Origin: Mesorhizobium sp. M00.F.Ca.ET.216.01.1.1
GTDB lineage: Bacteria; Pseudomonadota; Alphaproteobacteria; Rhizobiales; Rhizobiaceae
NCBI RefSeq assembly: GCF_004010325.2
Contig: NZ_SADR02000021.1
Location: 62,001 to 126,000, forward strand
DNA: 64,000 bases
Reading direction: 5' to 3'
The translations under genes and the position numbers were made by a program. The notes under the pieces were generated by a model. That model searched no databases. It was not told where the DNA came from and worked only from the letters and a program-made list of their open reading frames with translations. The stretch's first letter is position 1. Each line of letters opens with the position of its first letter. This document shows, piece by piece, positions 41,443-50,326 of this stretch.

Positions 41443-43758
41443 ATGATCAAGCGTCTTGCATTGGGCTTTTTGCTTTGCCTTTTCCTGGTCGCGCCGACGG
41501 TGCTTCGAGCGCAAGAACAGGAGTCGGTCAGGGTTGCGACCTTCAATGCCTATCTGCTCTCGCCGATCTTCAAATGCGGCAATCCGCAATTCGCCGATTG
41601 CCTGCTGCAGATCAATGGCGAGACGGAAGCGCAGGCTAATCATCTCGCCGACACCATCCTCAAGGACACAAACCGTTTCGACATCATCGCCATCAACGAG
41701 GCCTGGGACGAGGACGCCAAGCAGATCCTCGTCGACCGGCTGAAGCAGAAATATCCGAACTATATCAGGAAGATCGATGCCGACCTGATCAAGCTGCGAG
41801 GCGCGACGCTGCAAGCCGTCCTCAACGGCATGAGCCCGGCGGCGGCAGTCGCCATCTACGGGCTGCCGATCGAAAAGATCAACGGCGAGGACAGCGGCCT
41901 AATGTTCTTTGCCAATGCCGATTTCAAGTTCCTGCCCCTGCCGGACCAGAGTTTCAAATGGGGCGACGACCAAGGCGAGTCCCTCGATGCCCAGACGCCG
42001 GAGGTTGGCTTCACCTTGTTCGAGCCCTGCGGCGGCTTCGACTGCCTGTCGGGCAAGGGCGCGGCCATCGTGCGGCTGCGTCACGAGCCCTCGCAGAGCA
42101 ACTACACCGTCGTGTTCTCGCACATGCAGGCGGACTATTTCGACAAGGATCCGCCCGAGATCAACACCGCCGCGCGCGAAGGACAGTTCGCCCAGGCAGA
42201 AAAGCTGATCGAGACGACCTTGTCGCCGTTGTCGCCATCGCAGCGCCGGCGGGAGCGGGTGCTGATGATGGGCGACCTCAACGTGCCGCTGTTCCACCAG
42301 CCTGGAGGCGAATGGGCGGGGCGCTTCGCCAATCCCGGCACCTACTGGACCGACAATTTCTACGATGCCTGGGCTGCAACCGGCTCGACGGCCGATCCCG
42401 GCATTTCCAACTATGTCGACGGCGAGCGCTACGACTACATACTGGCCTCACCGAGCCGCTATGAAACCGGCGGCATCGAAGGCCCGATCTGTGTGCAGCA
42501 CATGACCGTGCCTGTCGATTTCCAGGATCTGGAGAGCGACCACAATATGGTTGCGGCCGACCTCAACCTCGGCAACGATTTTTGCCATCCGCAGATCGCC
42601 TACAGGGTCGCGCTGAAGAAGACCAAGGTGAACGGCAAGCCGCGCGAGCAGGAACTCATCGACCATGTCGGCGGCACCAATGTCACCGAGATCCGCTATC
42701 CCGGCTCCATGCAATGGTTCCATGTCGTGCGACCCGATGCCGGCACCTATTCGATCGGCCCGGACCGGCCGGACATGAACATGGACATCTATCTGCCGGA
42801 CAATCTGACGACGCCGATTTCGCGCTACTATGGCGACACCAAGGTGATCGCTGAGGACGAGCGCAAGGTCTTCGTCCAGACCTTCGTTCTGCCGCGCGAA
42901 TTCTACATCAGGATGAGCGGCAAGGATCGCTTCTTCACCGGCGACTATGCACTGCTGATCCAGCGCCACACCTGCGCGACCAAGGAGGAAGCTTGCCTGC
43001 TGCAGCCGGGAGAGGCGCCTGAGATGGCGACCCTGACCGCGGCCGGAAGCCTGTTCGGCACGCAGGACGAGGCCTGGTTCGGCTTCGATGTCGTGGGTGC
43101 TGCCGACAGCGGCGCCTACCAGACCGTCAAGCTCGCCGCCGAAGGCTTGCCCGATCCGGACAATTTCAAGGTGACGCTGGAAGACTTCGTCAACACCAAT
43201 GGCAGCGGTCCGCCGCCGGTCGAGGACAAGGGCACCAGCCGCAAATTCACCGATCAGATGGGTCCAGGCTCGACCGGTTATCTCGTCATCCGCCAAACCT
43301 CCGCCGGCACCGCCGACGTTCCGGTCTGGGCCTTCATGGAAACCACGGTCCGCAATCTCGAACTCAAGGCGCTGATCTGCGAGGACGAGACCAATCCCGA
43401 GCTCGGCTCCGACGACATCTACACCGAGCTCACCATCGACACCCAGACGACGCGTTTTCCCGCCGGCGGTGAGCTCGAATACGACTGCGACGATTCCGCT
43501 GACCACAAGGACTGGCCGAACCATTTCGGCACCGCCAACCTGACCTTCGTCAATCATGCCGGCCTGAAGGTGATCGAGGAGGACGATTCGAGCCCGAACG
43601 ACCCGAGCCGCTTCAACGATTTTCCCGATCTGCCATCGGGTGTCACCGTGATCGACGGCGTCAAGGCGCCGCTGATCTGGCGCTTCGAGGGCGGCCGCTA
43701 CCGGCTGAACTACGAACTGCGCCTGCGCCGGAACCAACCGGTGAAGGCTGCTCCATGA
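41443..43758 (+). CDS. secreted endonuclease/exonuclease/phosphatase-family enzyme
   Basis: Predicted protein of 771 residues. Signal peptide MIKRLALGFLLCLFLVAPTVLRA. The EEP catalytic domain (~28-380) shows VATFNAYLLS, IIAINEAWDED (catalytic Glu), VVFSHMQADYF, MGDLNVPLF (Asp-x-Asn), RYDYIL and LESDHNMV (Asp-His). This pattern fits DNase I-like nucleases and sphingomyelinase-type phosphodiesterases; nothing distinguishes the substrate. The C-terminal ~390 residues are beta-rich with several cysteines and resemble no domain I know. The gene stands alone between two direct repeats. Confidence 0.8.
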   Translation: MIKRLALGFLLCLFLVAPTVLRAQEQESVRVATFNAYLLSPIFKCGNPQFADCLLQINGETEAQANHLADTILKDTNRFDIIAINEAWDEDAKQILVDRLKQKYPNYIRKIDADLIKLRGATLQAVLNGMSPAAAVAIYGLPIEKINGEDSGLMFFANADFKFLPLPDQSFKWGDDQGESLDAQTPEVGFTLFEPCGGFDCLSGKGAAIVRLRHEPSQSNYTVVFSHMQADYFDKDPPEINTAAREGQFAQAEKLIETTLSPLSPSQRRRERVLMMGDLNVPLFHQPGGEWAGRFANPGTYWTDNFYDAWAATGSTADPGISNYVDGERYDYILASPSRYETGGIEGPICVQHMTVPVDFQDLESDHNMVAADLNLGNDFCHPQIAYRVALKKTKVNGKPREQELIDHVGGTNVTEIRYPGSMQWFHVVRPDAGTYSIGPDRPDMNMDIYLPDNLTTPISRYYGDTKVIAEDERKVFVQTFVLPREFYIRMSGKDRFFTGDYALLIQRHTCATKEEACLLQPGEAPEMATLTAAGSLFGTQDEAWFGFDVVGAADSGAYQTVKLAAEGLPDPDNFKVTLEDFVNTNGSGPPPVEDKGTSRKFTDQMGPGSTGYLVIRQTSAGTADVPVWAFMETTVRNLELKALICEDETNPELGSDDIYTELTIDTQTTRFPAGGELEYDCDDSADHKDWPNHFGTANLTFVNHAGLKVIEEDDSSPNDPSRFNDFPDLPSGVTVIDGVKAPLIWRFEGGRYRLNYELRLRRNQPVKAAP

Positions 43759-44219
43759 GGTTGGCGGAGCGACAGATTGCCTTCGACGCTGTTGTTGCGA
43801 ACCCCCGCCCCGTCACCCAGATCGGCGGTTTTCGGGCCCTCCGGGCCCGCCGTGCCGATGCTGTGCGTCCGCGCATTCGCTGCCGCAAAAGCTTGAGAAA
43901 AGGCGGTTTTCCAAGGTTTTCGGCCGCGGGCGGCGCGCCGGTCTCGATCCAGGCGCTTGAATCGACTTGTTTTTCGCCGGTCGGAGCGTTTTGCGGGGAT
44001 GTTTTCAACCTGACTTTTTTTTGGGTGGATTTTTCCGGACGCCGGCTCGGCCCAGGCGGCTGCCGCCATGTCGTTGAGAAAGCCGGCAATCCTTGCCGCT
44101 GCCTGTGCTTTGGCGAAGGAGAGCAGCCGGTCATGATGGACGACGGGCTCGTCGTTCTCATTGTCCCAGATATCGAACCGGCAGCTTGGGTTGGCTATGG
44201 CTTCAAAGCGGTTCTTCAT
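43710..44219 (-). CDS. questionable small gene running into the right direct repeat
   Basis: From an ATG at 44219 the first ~60 residues look protein-like (MKNRFEAIANPSCRFDIWDN, ENDEPVVHHDRLLSFAKAQA, AARIAGFLNDMAAAAWAEPA). The rest is basic, low-complexity sequence encoded by the direct repeat (KKSQVE onwards), and the frame ends inside the 3' end of the secreted enzyme gene. A repeat insertion may have replaced the original C-terminus. The ribosome-binding site is weak. Confidence 0.3.
   Translation of the reverse strand: MKNRFEAIANPSCRFDIWDNENDEPVVHHDRLLSFAKAQAAARIAGFLNDMAAAAWAEPASGKIHPKKSQVENIPAKRSDRRKTSRFKRLDRDRRAARGRKPWKTAFSQAFAAANARTHSIGTAGPEGPKTADLGDGAGVRNNSVEGNLSLRQPHGAAFTGWFRRRRSS
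43784..44036 (+). repeat. right direct repeat flanking the secreted enzyme gene
   Basis: About 250 bases, homologous and co-oriented with 40987-41324. It contains GAGAAAAGGCGGTTTTCC, AAGGTTTTCGGCCGCGGG and a T-rich end (CTGACTTTTTTTTGGGTGG). Confidence 0.8.
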
Positions 44220-44393
44220 GTCGATGGTCCATGCGTCGGATAAAGCAGCCCTTCCAGCGAAGCGGCGCTGTTCAAGGGCGGGACAAGTTCCTTCGCGCCC
44301 GATCGTTTCCGCCTCATCCGGCTGCTCCGAACCGGATATCGAACCGTACGGCGGTCGTAAACTCGACTCGATTGGAGGCCAAAAGCGTTACCA

Positions 44394-44630
44394 TCAAGGT
44401 GCGCGATCGGTCAGCGCGCTCGCACCTTCCTCCGCGGCGCAATGTGCACAGCAATAGATGATGTCATCTTGTTCGACCCCATGTCCGATGATCCGGCATC
44501 CGCAATGCGGACACGTCGGAGCAAGTTTCTGGATCGCGCATTCGAAGCTGTCGAACGTGTAGGTTTCCTCGGCGATCGTCACTTTGAAAGCCTTGTCGTA
44601 GTCATTCCCGCATTGATCGCATCTGGCCAT
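44394..44630 (-). CDS. small zinc-ribbon (prokaryotic metallothionein-like) protein
   Basis: Predicted protein of 78 residues. Cysteine pairs CDQCGNDYDKAF, FECAIQ, CPHCGCRIIGHG and CCAHCAAEEG suggest binding of one or two zinc ions. Similar proteins are widespread in bacteria and are often labelled metallothionein-like or hypothetical. Cytoplasmic. The role is unknown, possibly metal handling or nucleic-acid contact. The gene precedes no obvious partner; 39 bases separate it from the NAD-binding protein gene upstream on the same strand. Confidence 0.78.
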   Translation of the reverse strand: MARCDQCGNDYDKAFKVTIAEETYTFDSFECAIQKLAPTCPHCGCRIIGHGVEQDDIIYCCAHCAAEEGASALTDRAP

Positions 44631-44669
44631 GGTTCTTTTCCTTCTTTCATTGGCTTCAAGCTCGACCAG

Positions 44670-45659
44670 CTAAGCGGGAGACGAGCGCGAGCCTGCGTCA
44701 CGAAGCTGTTCGATCAAGCCGATCACCTCGTCGATATCCCGCGGCTCGATGTCGAGTTGCTTCAGGCCCGGCGCGTCGATTGCTGCCACATTGTCGTGCC
44801 GCATGAGATCGACCTGGTTGCGCGTTATGGGCGCGGCTGGAAGGAGTTCCGCGGCGCCAGCCAAGACGTTCCACACTGCAAACGGCACCGGCATCAGCCT
44901 GACATGCGTATTGAGCTGCCGGGCGATCTCCCGAAGCAGTTCTGTATAGGTGTAGATGCGCGGGCCACCGAATTCGAATACAGATCCCTTGTGGTTTCGC
45001 CCGTCGATCAGCCGGCACACTGCTTCTGCGACGTCTTCCACATAGACCGGCTGAAGCCGTGTGCCACCGTCGCCGAACAACGGATAGACCGGCAGGAGGC
45101 GTATCAGCCTCACGATGGTCGTCAGGAAAACGTCGTCAGGGCCTGTCATGACGGCGGGACGCACAATGACAGCGCCGGGAAATGCGCTCTCCACGGCAAG
45201 CTCTCCGAGCCCACGTGCCCGGATATAGTTCGAGTCCGATCGAGGATCGGAGCCGATCCCCGAAATCTGGATGAACTGGCCGACCTCGCCATCGCGCGAC
45301 GCGGCGGCGAGATCAGCCGCGGCTTTCGCATGCACGCGTTCAAACGTCCGGGTGCCCTGCTCGACATAAAGGCTGACGGCATTCACGACCGCCTGTGACC
45401 CGGCAATCGCAGGGCCGATCGAGGACGCATCCAGTATGTCCGCCGCGACTGCTACGGGCATCCTTGTCGTCGAGGAAAAGTCCGGCCTAGCCGAAGAAAA
45501 GACCCGGCCCACGCGAGCCGGATGGCGGGATGCGGCCCGGGCCGTGAAACCCCTTTCCAGGAGCCGCTTCACGATCCTGCGCCCGAGAAAGCCTGTTCCG
45601 CCGAACACAGTGACGATCCGTTCCGTGTTGAGATCGTCGGGATCCATTTGCCTTGCCAT
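44670..45659 (-). CDS. NAD(P)-binding NDUFA9-like epimerase/SDR-family protein
   Basis: Predicted protein of 329 residues. The Rossmann fold is clear: VTVFGGTGFLGRRIVKRLLE (NAD-binding GxxGxxG), AADILDASSIGPAIAGSQAV, VNAVSLYVEQG, then QPVYVEDVAEAVCRLID and FEFGGPRIYTYTELLREIAR. The features fit the atypical SDR group that includes the complex I accessory subunit NDUFA9. The YxxxK catalytic pair is not obvious (NYIRARG region), as in that group. Tandem ATGs at 45659 and 45647; the first is used. Likely cytoplasmic or membrane-associated quinone-related protein. Confidence 0.82.
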   Translation of the reverse strand: MARQMDPDDLNTERIVTVFGGTGFLGRRIVKRLLERGFTARAASRHPARVGRVFSSARPDFSSTTRMPVAVAADILDASSIGPAIAGSQAVVNAVSLYVEQGTRTFERVHAKAAADLAAASRDGEVGQFIQISGIGSDPRSDSNYIRARGLGELAVESAFPGAVIVRPAVMTGPDDVFLTTIVRLIRLLPVYPLFGDGGTRLQPVYVEDVAEAVCRLIDGRNHKGSVFEFGGPRIYTYTELLREIARQLNTHVRLMPVPFAVWNVLAGAAELLPAAPITRNQVDLMRHDNVAAIDAPGLKQLDIEPRDIDEVIGLIEQLRDAGSRSSPA

Positions 45660-45942
45660 CCCTTGCCTTCGCATGCCTGCAGCGAGGACTACCCTTGGCC
45701 GGCGTATGAACCAGCCTTCGAACGTCAGGGCGGTTGGAGAACAACGCAGGAACGCTTTTGTTCCAGTCGGCGCGGGTCGGTCGAGCCGATCATCATCGGC
45801 AACAGGGCAGAACAAGCAGGGTTCATCGGCTTCGCGCCAGGGTGATCATTTGGAACGATAGGAAGACCGAAGACGTTCACGCATACTGCATCCGTCAGGC
45901 ACAGGTCTAACGCCTGTTGTTCCCAGGGGTCAAAGGCGCACC

Positions 45943-46869
45943 ATGTTTCGCAACTCGGGCACCATTCCTCTGCCTCGTCCGCTTGAGCTTCGTGTGGATG
46001 CTCTTGCGCAGTCATTCATGCGCCAGCGGCTCGGATCTCAGATGGACTTCTCTACCCCGGAAGGCGAGCCGGCGCTGTTATCGCCCAACTCCGTGTCCTG
46101 GCGTATTTTCAAGAACCCTGTTGCGCTGTTCATCGGCGGGGTTGCGGCGGTGCTGCTCGAATTGGCAGAGCCGCGGGTTCGCGACGCCATTTGGCGGCAC
46201 AGCAGCTTCCGCTCCCACGCGCTCCGACGATTGCAGCGTACGGGCCTCGCTGCCTTGGTCACGGTCTACGGCCCCCGAACCAAGGCCAAGGCCATGATTG
46301 AAGGTGTGGTCAGGATGCATGGGCGCATTTCAGGTCGAACCAGCGAAGGCGAGCCATACCACGCCACCGATCCGGAGTTGCTGGATTGGGTGCAAGCGAC
46401 GGCCGAGTTTGGTTTCGTGGAGGCGTATCACACCTACGTGCATCGACTGCATTTTTTCGAACGGGACGCGATGTTTGCTGAGTCTCGCCCCATCGCGCCT
46501 CTCTATGGTGCGGTCGGCGCGCCCACGTCTCAGGCCGAGCTTTACGCGCTATTCGACGTGATGAGGCCAAGACTCGCCGCGTCGCCGATCGTCTCTGAGT
46601 TCCTGGAGATCATGGAGGAGGTTCCCGCCCTGCCGGGAGTGGCTCGACCGCTTCAGCGGCCACTTCTCAAGGCGGCCGTCGAGATCCTACCCCGCTGGGT
46701 CCGCAAGCGGTTGGCACTCGGCGATCGCTGGACACCGACGCCGTGGGAGCATGCCTTCGTGAAGACGACGGCTGCAATCTGCGATAGCATCGTGCTCCCC
46801 TCATCACCAGCCGTCCAGTCGTGCCGCCGCCTCGGTCTTTCCGAGAGCTATCTCTATCGCCGACGCTAA
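45943..46869 (+). CDS. oxygenase MpaB family (DUF2236) protein
   Basis: Predicted protein of 308 residues. Conserved features of MpaB/DUF2236: FKNPVALFIGGVAAVLLELA, EPRVRDAIWRHSSFR, VTVYGPRTKAKAMIEGVVRM, HGRISGRTSEGEPYHATDPE and LLDWVQATAEFGFVEAYHTY with candidate haem-ligand histidines. MpaB and relatives (e.g. latex-clearing Lcp) are haem b oxygenases. The substrate cannot be predicted. The 3' end overlaps the convergent gene at 46804 by 66 bases. Confidence 0.82.
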   Translation: MFRNSGTIPLPRPLELRVDALAQSFMRQRLGSQMDFSTPEGEPALLSPNSVSWRIFKNPVALFIGGVAAVLLELAEPRVRDAIWRHSSFRSHALRRLQRTGLAALVTVYGPRTKAKAMIEGVVRMHGRISGRTSEGEPYHATDPELLDWVQATAEFGFVEAYHTYVHRLHFFERDAMFAESRPIAPLYGAVGAPTSQAELYALFDVMRPRLAASPIVSEFLEIMEEVPALPGVARPLQRPLLKAAVEILPRWVRKRLALGDRWTPTPWEHAFVKTTAAICDSIVLPSSPAVQSCRRLGLSESYLYRRR

Positions 46870-47265
46870 TTCAGGCTTCCAACATTGGCAGGCGTGGCGC
46901 TGACCACAATGGTGGCCGGGGCTGCGTTGAGATTTCTCTCGGCCGGTCCTGATATAGGCGACGCCACAACGCGGAAATGGCGGGCCAAGGCCCGCCATTT
47001 CCATACCCGATCCGGGCTTCGTGGCGGGGTATTGGTCGTCTGGGGATTCCTGTACACGGTCCCGTGGGATGGTGAAACTATGCGGCAAGTAAGTGTAACC
47101 ACCGTCAATCCTGGACCGCACCGAAGACTGAGGTATGGCGCGGCAATCAGAACCACCGCAGCACTTGAATTTCGTCTGTGGGTCAATCTTGTCTTCGTAC
47201 CAATCATGGGCGTTAGCAGTTGTTGCGGCGGCGATATACATTGCCGTGAAGATGAGCCTTCGCAT
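46804..47265 (-). CDS. exported Cys-rich hypothetical protein with aberrant C-terminus
   Basis: Predicted protein of 153 residues. Signal peptide (MRRLIFTAMYIAAATTANA), then HDWYEDKIDPQTKFKCCGGS, DCRAIPQSSVRSRIDGGYTY and IPRDRVQESPDDQYP. The HDWY, CC and DCR pattern resembles small exported proteins found in rhizobia and their phages, which are about 100 residues long. From about residue 90 the frame passes through a perfect palindrome (46973-47002) and no longer looks like the family. The C-terminus is therefore probably shifted or replaced. Confidence 0.5.
   Translation of the reverse strand: MRRLIFTAMYIAAATTANAHDWYEDKIDPQTKFKCCGGSDCRAIPQSSVRSRIDGGYTYLPHSFTIPRDRVQESPDDQYPATKPGSGMEMAGLGPPFPRCGVAYIRTGREKSQRSPGHHCGQRHACQCWKPELASAIEIALGKTEAAARLDGW
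46973..47002. repeat. perfect 14-bp-arm palindrome inside the Cys-rich gene
   Basis: GGAAATGGCGGGCC, AA, GGCCCGCCATTTCC. It may be a terminator hairpin or an inserted palindrome. Confidence 0.7.
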
Positions 47266-47625
47266 GGCATTCCTAAAGTATTCGGCAGGCGCTGCTCGTT
47301 CGAGCGTCTATGTATATTAGCGTTCCACTAAAAATACCATTGGTCTCCGAATGACTAACGCAGCTCCAGCAAGCGGCGCTCGCAACTGAAAGGCGGCATC
47401 GGGGTCAGAAACTGACATTGGTGAATGGCAGCTTCTGCCCCCAGAGCTGCCCTTCGTGACGTTGATTTTCTGCCGGAAAGCCCACATTCACCAGAACGAG
47501 CTATACTGAAGCGACTGAGGACCGGTCGCAAGTAGACGCCGCAGCCCGCTGATCCAGGGCGGAGCTAACGATCGCTTCTTCGACGGATCGGAACCGTCCG
47601 CACTCTCCGCGCATTTCGCTGGACC
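47266..47625. other. intergenic, nothing clear
   Basis: About 360 bases upstream of the amidohydrolase gene. No convincing gene, hairpin or EcfG/LexA-type site. It must contain the promoter of the trio at 47626-51373. Confidence 0.45.
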
Positions 47626-48447
47626 ATGAACAAGACGACTTCCAACAACGATCCGGGCGGATCACCGGCAGGCTGGACAATCAAGGTCGGAGAGTCTCCT
47701 ATAGTAGGTACAGCAATCCACAGCGGCACCGACATGGGCAGGGCTTGTCGATTGCTCATGCGTCTCTCTGATCCTGACCGGCGTCGAGAAGAGGACCCGT
47801 TCACCGAGCGCTTCATCGCCGATTTTCCTACCCAAATCATCGTTCATCGATCGCGCTTCCAAGTAGATCTGAACCGCGCGCGTGAGGCTGCGGTCTACCG
47901 GTCGCCAGACCAGTCCTGGGGTCTGAAAGTCTGGCGAGGTCAGCCGGCCGAGGACATCGTAAAGGAGTCTCTCTCCCTTCACGACGCCTTCTACAGTGAG
48001 CTGAACCGTGTCCTCGCCGGTATCGAGAAGCACTATGGCAGGTTCGTTCTTGTCGACGTCCATAGCTATAATCACCGGCGCGACGGGCCGGAGGCTATGC
48101 CTACGTCTCGCGACGTCGCGCCCGACATCAACATTGGAACGTCTTCTATGGACCGCCAGCGCTGGGCGCCGGTTGTCGACGCTTTCATCGAGACGCTTCG
48201 CGGCCACCATCTCAACGGCGAGCCGATCGACGTGCGCGAGAATGTGTCCTTCCAGGGCAAGGGCGAACAGACTCGTTTCGTCCATGCCAATTTTCCAGAA
48301 ACCGGGTGTGCCATCGCGGTAGAGTTCAAGAAGATTTTCATGGACGAATGGAGCGGCGACCCCGACTGGGGAACAATCGAACGGCTGCGCGCCATGCTGG
48401 CGTCTACGGTGCCCGTCCTGGAGTCGGCGCTGCGGGGCATGCAATGA
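47626..48447 (+). CDS. N-formylglutamate amidohydrolase-like protein
   Basis: Predicted protein of 273 residues. Family motifs: GTAIHSGTDMGRACR, RRREEDPFTERFIADFPTQI, VDLNRAREAAVY (Arg pair), VLVDVHSYNHRRDGPEA (metal-binding His) and IAVEFKKIFMDEW. Known members hydrolyse N-formyl-glutamate in histidine degradation, but no hut gene is present here. The gene overlaps the next one by 4 bases (ATGA). In this setting it more likely deacylates a glutamate- or peptide-like conjugate (inference). Cytoplasmic. Confidence 0.83.
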   Translation: MNKTTSNNDPGGSPAGWTIKVGESPIVGTAIHSGTDMGRACRLLMRLSDPDRRREEDPFTERFIADFPTQIIVHRSRFQVDLNRAREAAVYRSPDQSWGLKVWRGQPAEDIVKESLSLHDAFYSELNRVLAGIEKHYGRFVLVDVHSYNHRRDGPEAMPTSRDVAPDINIGTSSMDRQRWAPVVDAFIETLRGHHLNGEPIDVRENVSFQGKGEQTRFVHANFPETGCAIAVEFKKIFMDEWSGDPDWGTIERLRAMLASTVPVLESALRGMQ

Positions 48448-50312
48448 AGCCCAAGCTCGTTGAGCCCGCACCTCCGTTGGCGCAAATCGAATCGGACTTG
48501 GACGCGCTTTTTCGGGACGGCAAGCCGATCCGGCGCGAGTTCGGCAACGGCAACCGTTTGCACTTGGATCGGCCGCTGCCCTTTCTGTGTGTCCATGTTG
48601 GGTCGCATCAGGATGCGGCATTCCATGCCGTCTCCGCCAACGCGTCCTATCTGATCGCAGCCGACATTGGCCTCGCCGGCGAGGTCGCGCGGCTGGTAGC
48701 GCGAATGATGCGGGATCACTGCGGCGCATTCCTCGTGCTGGACATCGGCGAGTTGGCCAAAGACCGGTTCCTGACGGAGGATGTTCCGTTCCTACCGCCT
48801 TTCGAGATCGCGCTGGCCTGCGGCGACACCGCGGCGGAGAAGGCTGCACTCAAGCGCTTCGCCACCGCTGCGTCCGCACGCGAAGCAAAATACCGCACGC
48901 CCCGCGTGGACGAACTCAACCCCACGACACCCGCCGAAGCACGGCTCTGGGATGAGCTCGGTGATGCAGCGTGCCTGACGGTACGCTTCGCACCGATCTA
49001 CCGGGTGCCGGGCACCAAACGCGTCTACCCTGAACTCCACGACCTCGTTGTCGCCAACATGGTCGATTCCGCGCTTCAGGCCGTCAGCGCCTTCCTGAAG
49101 GCATCAGGGCTGGAACAGCCGGCAACCCATCGTTCACTGGGGCGCCGCGCCTATATCGACGCAGTCGTGCGCGCTGATCGGGCGATCGACGATGTCGCAT
49201 CGACGTTCGATTTTCTGCTTGCCGTCACACCGATCAATGCCGAACCAGCCTGGCTGGAATTCCAGGCAGGCGTCTTCGAGCGTGTGCCCGCATTGCTCTA
49301 CAGGCCGCTCGAGTTCGAGGTCGCCGCCCAGAAACGGAAGCTCTATTCGATCTCGCTCGATCATCTGGAAGATCCACTCCTGACCAAACTGCTCTCCGAA
49401 AAGCAGCAGGAACTCGATCTCCAGCTGTCGATGCTCGCGGCACGCGAAACGCCCCGCTTCGTCGAACTCGGACGAGCACTCTATGGCGGCGTCGAGCCGA
49501 GCCTGGCGGCAAGGGCACGCACCATTCTCGAAAAGGCGCCGCGAGTTGCTTCGGCGGCCCGGCAGAAGGGCCTGGGTGCTGACGCCGTTGCCGCGGCCGC
49601 GCGAGACATGATCGCCGGATACCGGGCAGCCTACCCCGAATTCGATGCTTCCGTGGAGATCCGCGGCGACCTGCCGGCCGGCCTCCTGGTCTCTCGAAAC
49701 CGACTACTGGTTTCGCGCGATACCAACCTTCCATCGGAGCGTCTGACTGCGCTGCTTAGTCACGAGATCGGTGTTCATCTGCTGACCTATTTCAACGGTG
49801 ATGCGCAGGGGCTCGCCATCTTCCGCAGCGGGCTCGCCGGCTACGAGGGTATGCAGGAGGGACTGGCCGTGCTGGCGGAATATCTTGTCGGCGGCATGAC
49901 CGCAACGCGCTTGAGGCTGATCGCAGCCAGGGTCATCGCATGTCAGGCGATGCTCGACTCCGCAACGTTCGAGGAAGCCTTCCGCATTCTCCAAAGGGAT
50001 TTCGGTCTCGATGATCGGAGCGCCTTCAACGTCGTTCTGCGTGTCTATCGAGGCGGTGGCCTTGCAAAAGACGCCATCTATCTGCGCGGCGTGGCGCAGA
50101 TCCTCGATCATCTGAAGAACGGCGGCAGTCTCACTCCCTTCTGGATCGGCAAGATCTCCGCCGCGCATTTCGGCGCTATCCAGGAACTTAACGCGCGCGG
50201 CCTGCTGCGAGCGCCACGCCTCGAACCTGCGTTTCTCTCTTCCGACGCGGCGCGTCCGCGCCTCAAGAAAGCGATGGCGGGGATCGATCCGATCGATATG
50301 GTTGAAACTTGA
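48444..50312 (+). CDS. QEGLA-motif DUF1704 predicted metallopeptidase
   Basis: Predicted protein of 622 residues. The zinc-peptidase core is visible: LSHEIGVHLLTYF (His-Glu-x-x-His, ~438-450) and the family-defining GMQEGLAVLAEYLVGG (~469-484; third ligand Glu). The N-terminal ~300 residues are an alpha/beta domain of unknown role (LCVHVGSHQDAAFHAVSANA, ALACGDTAAEKAALKRFATA). The family is called flavohaemoglobin-expression-modulating QEGLA protein in bacteria. Eukaryotic relatives are tyrosine carboxypeptidases (MATCAP). It overlaps its upstream neighbour and is followed by the ATP-grasp gene. Confidence 0.87.
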   Translation: MKPKLVEPAPPLAQIESDLDALFRDGKPIRREFGNGNRLHLDRPLPFLCVHVGSHQDAAFHAVSANASYLIAADIGLAGEVARLVARMMRDHCGAFLVLDIGELAKDRFLTEDVPFLPPFEIALACGDTAAEKAALKRFATAASAREAKYRTPRVDELNPTTPAEARLWDELGDAACLTVRFAPIYRVPGTKRVYPELHDLVVANMVDSALQAVSAFLKASGLEQPATHRSLGRRAYIDAVVRADRAIDDVASTFDFLLAVTPINAEPAWLEFQAGVFERVPALLYRPLEFEVAAQKRKLYSISLDHLEDPLLTKLLSEKQQELDLQLSMLAARETPRFVELGRALYGGVEPSLAARARTILEKAPRVASAARQKGLGADAVAAAARDMIAGYRAAYPEFDASVEIRGDLPAGLLVSRNRLLVSRDTNLPSERLTALLSHEIGVHLLTYFNGDAQGLAIFRSGLAGYEGMQEGLAVLAEYLVGGMTATRLRLIAARVIACQAMLDSATFEEAFRILQRDFGLDDRSAFNVVLRVYRGGGLAKDAIYLRGVAQILDHLKNGGSLTPFWIGKISAAHFGAIQELNARGLLRAPRLEPAFLSSDAARPRLKKAMAGIDPIDMVET

Positions 50313-50326
50313 GCGGAGCCTCCTCA

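Noticed and set aside
45725..46015. 96-codon minus-strand frame with CPSCETWC
   Set aside because: It overlaps the start of the MpaB gene and lacks a convincing start site; only a short Cys pair hints at a gene.
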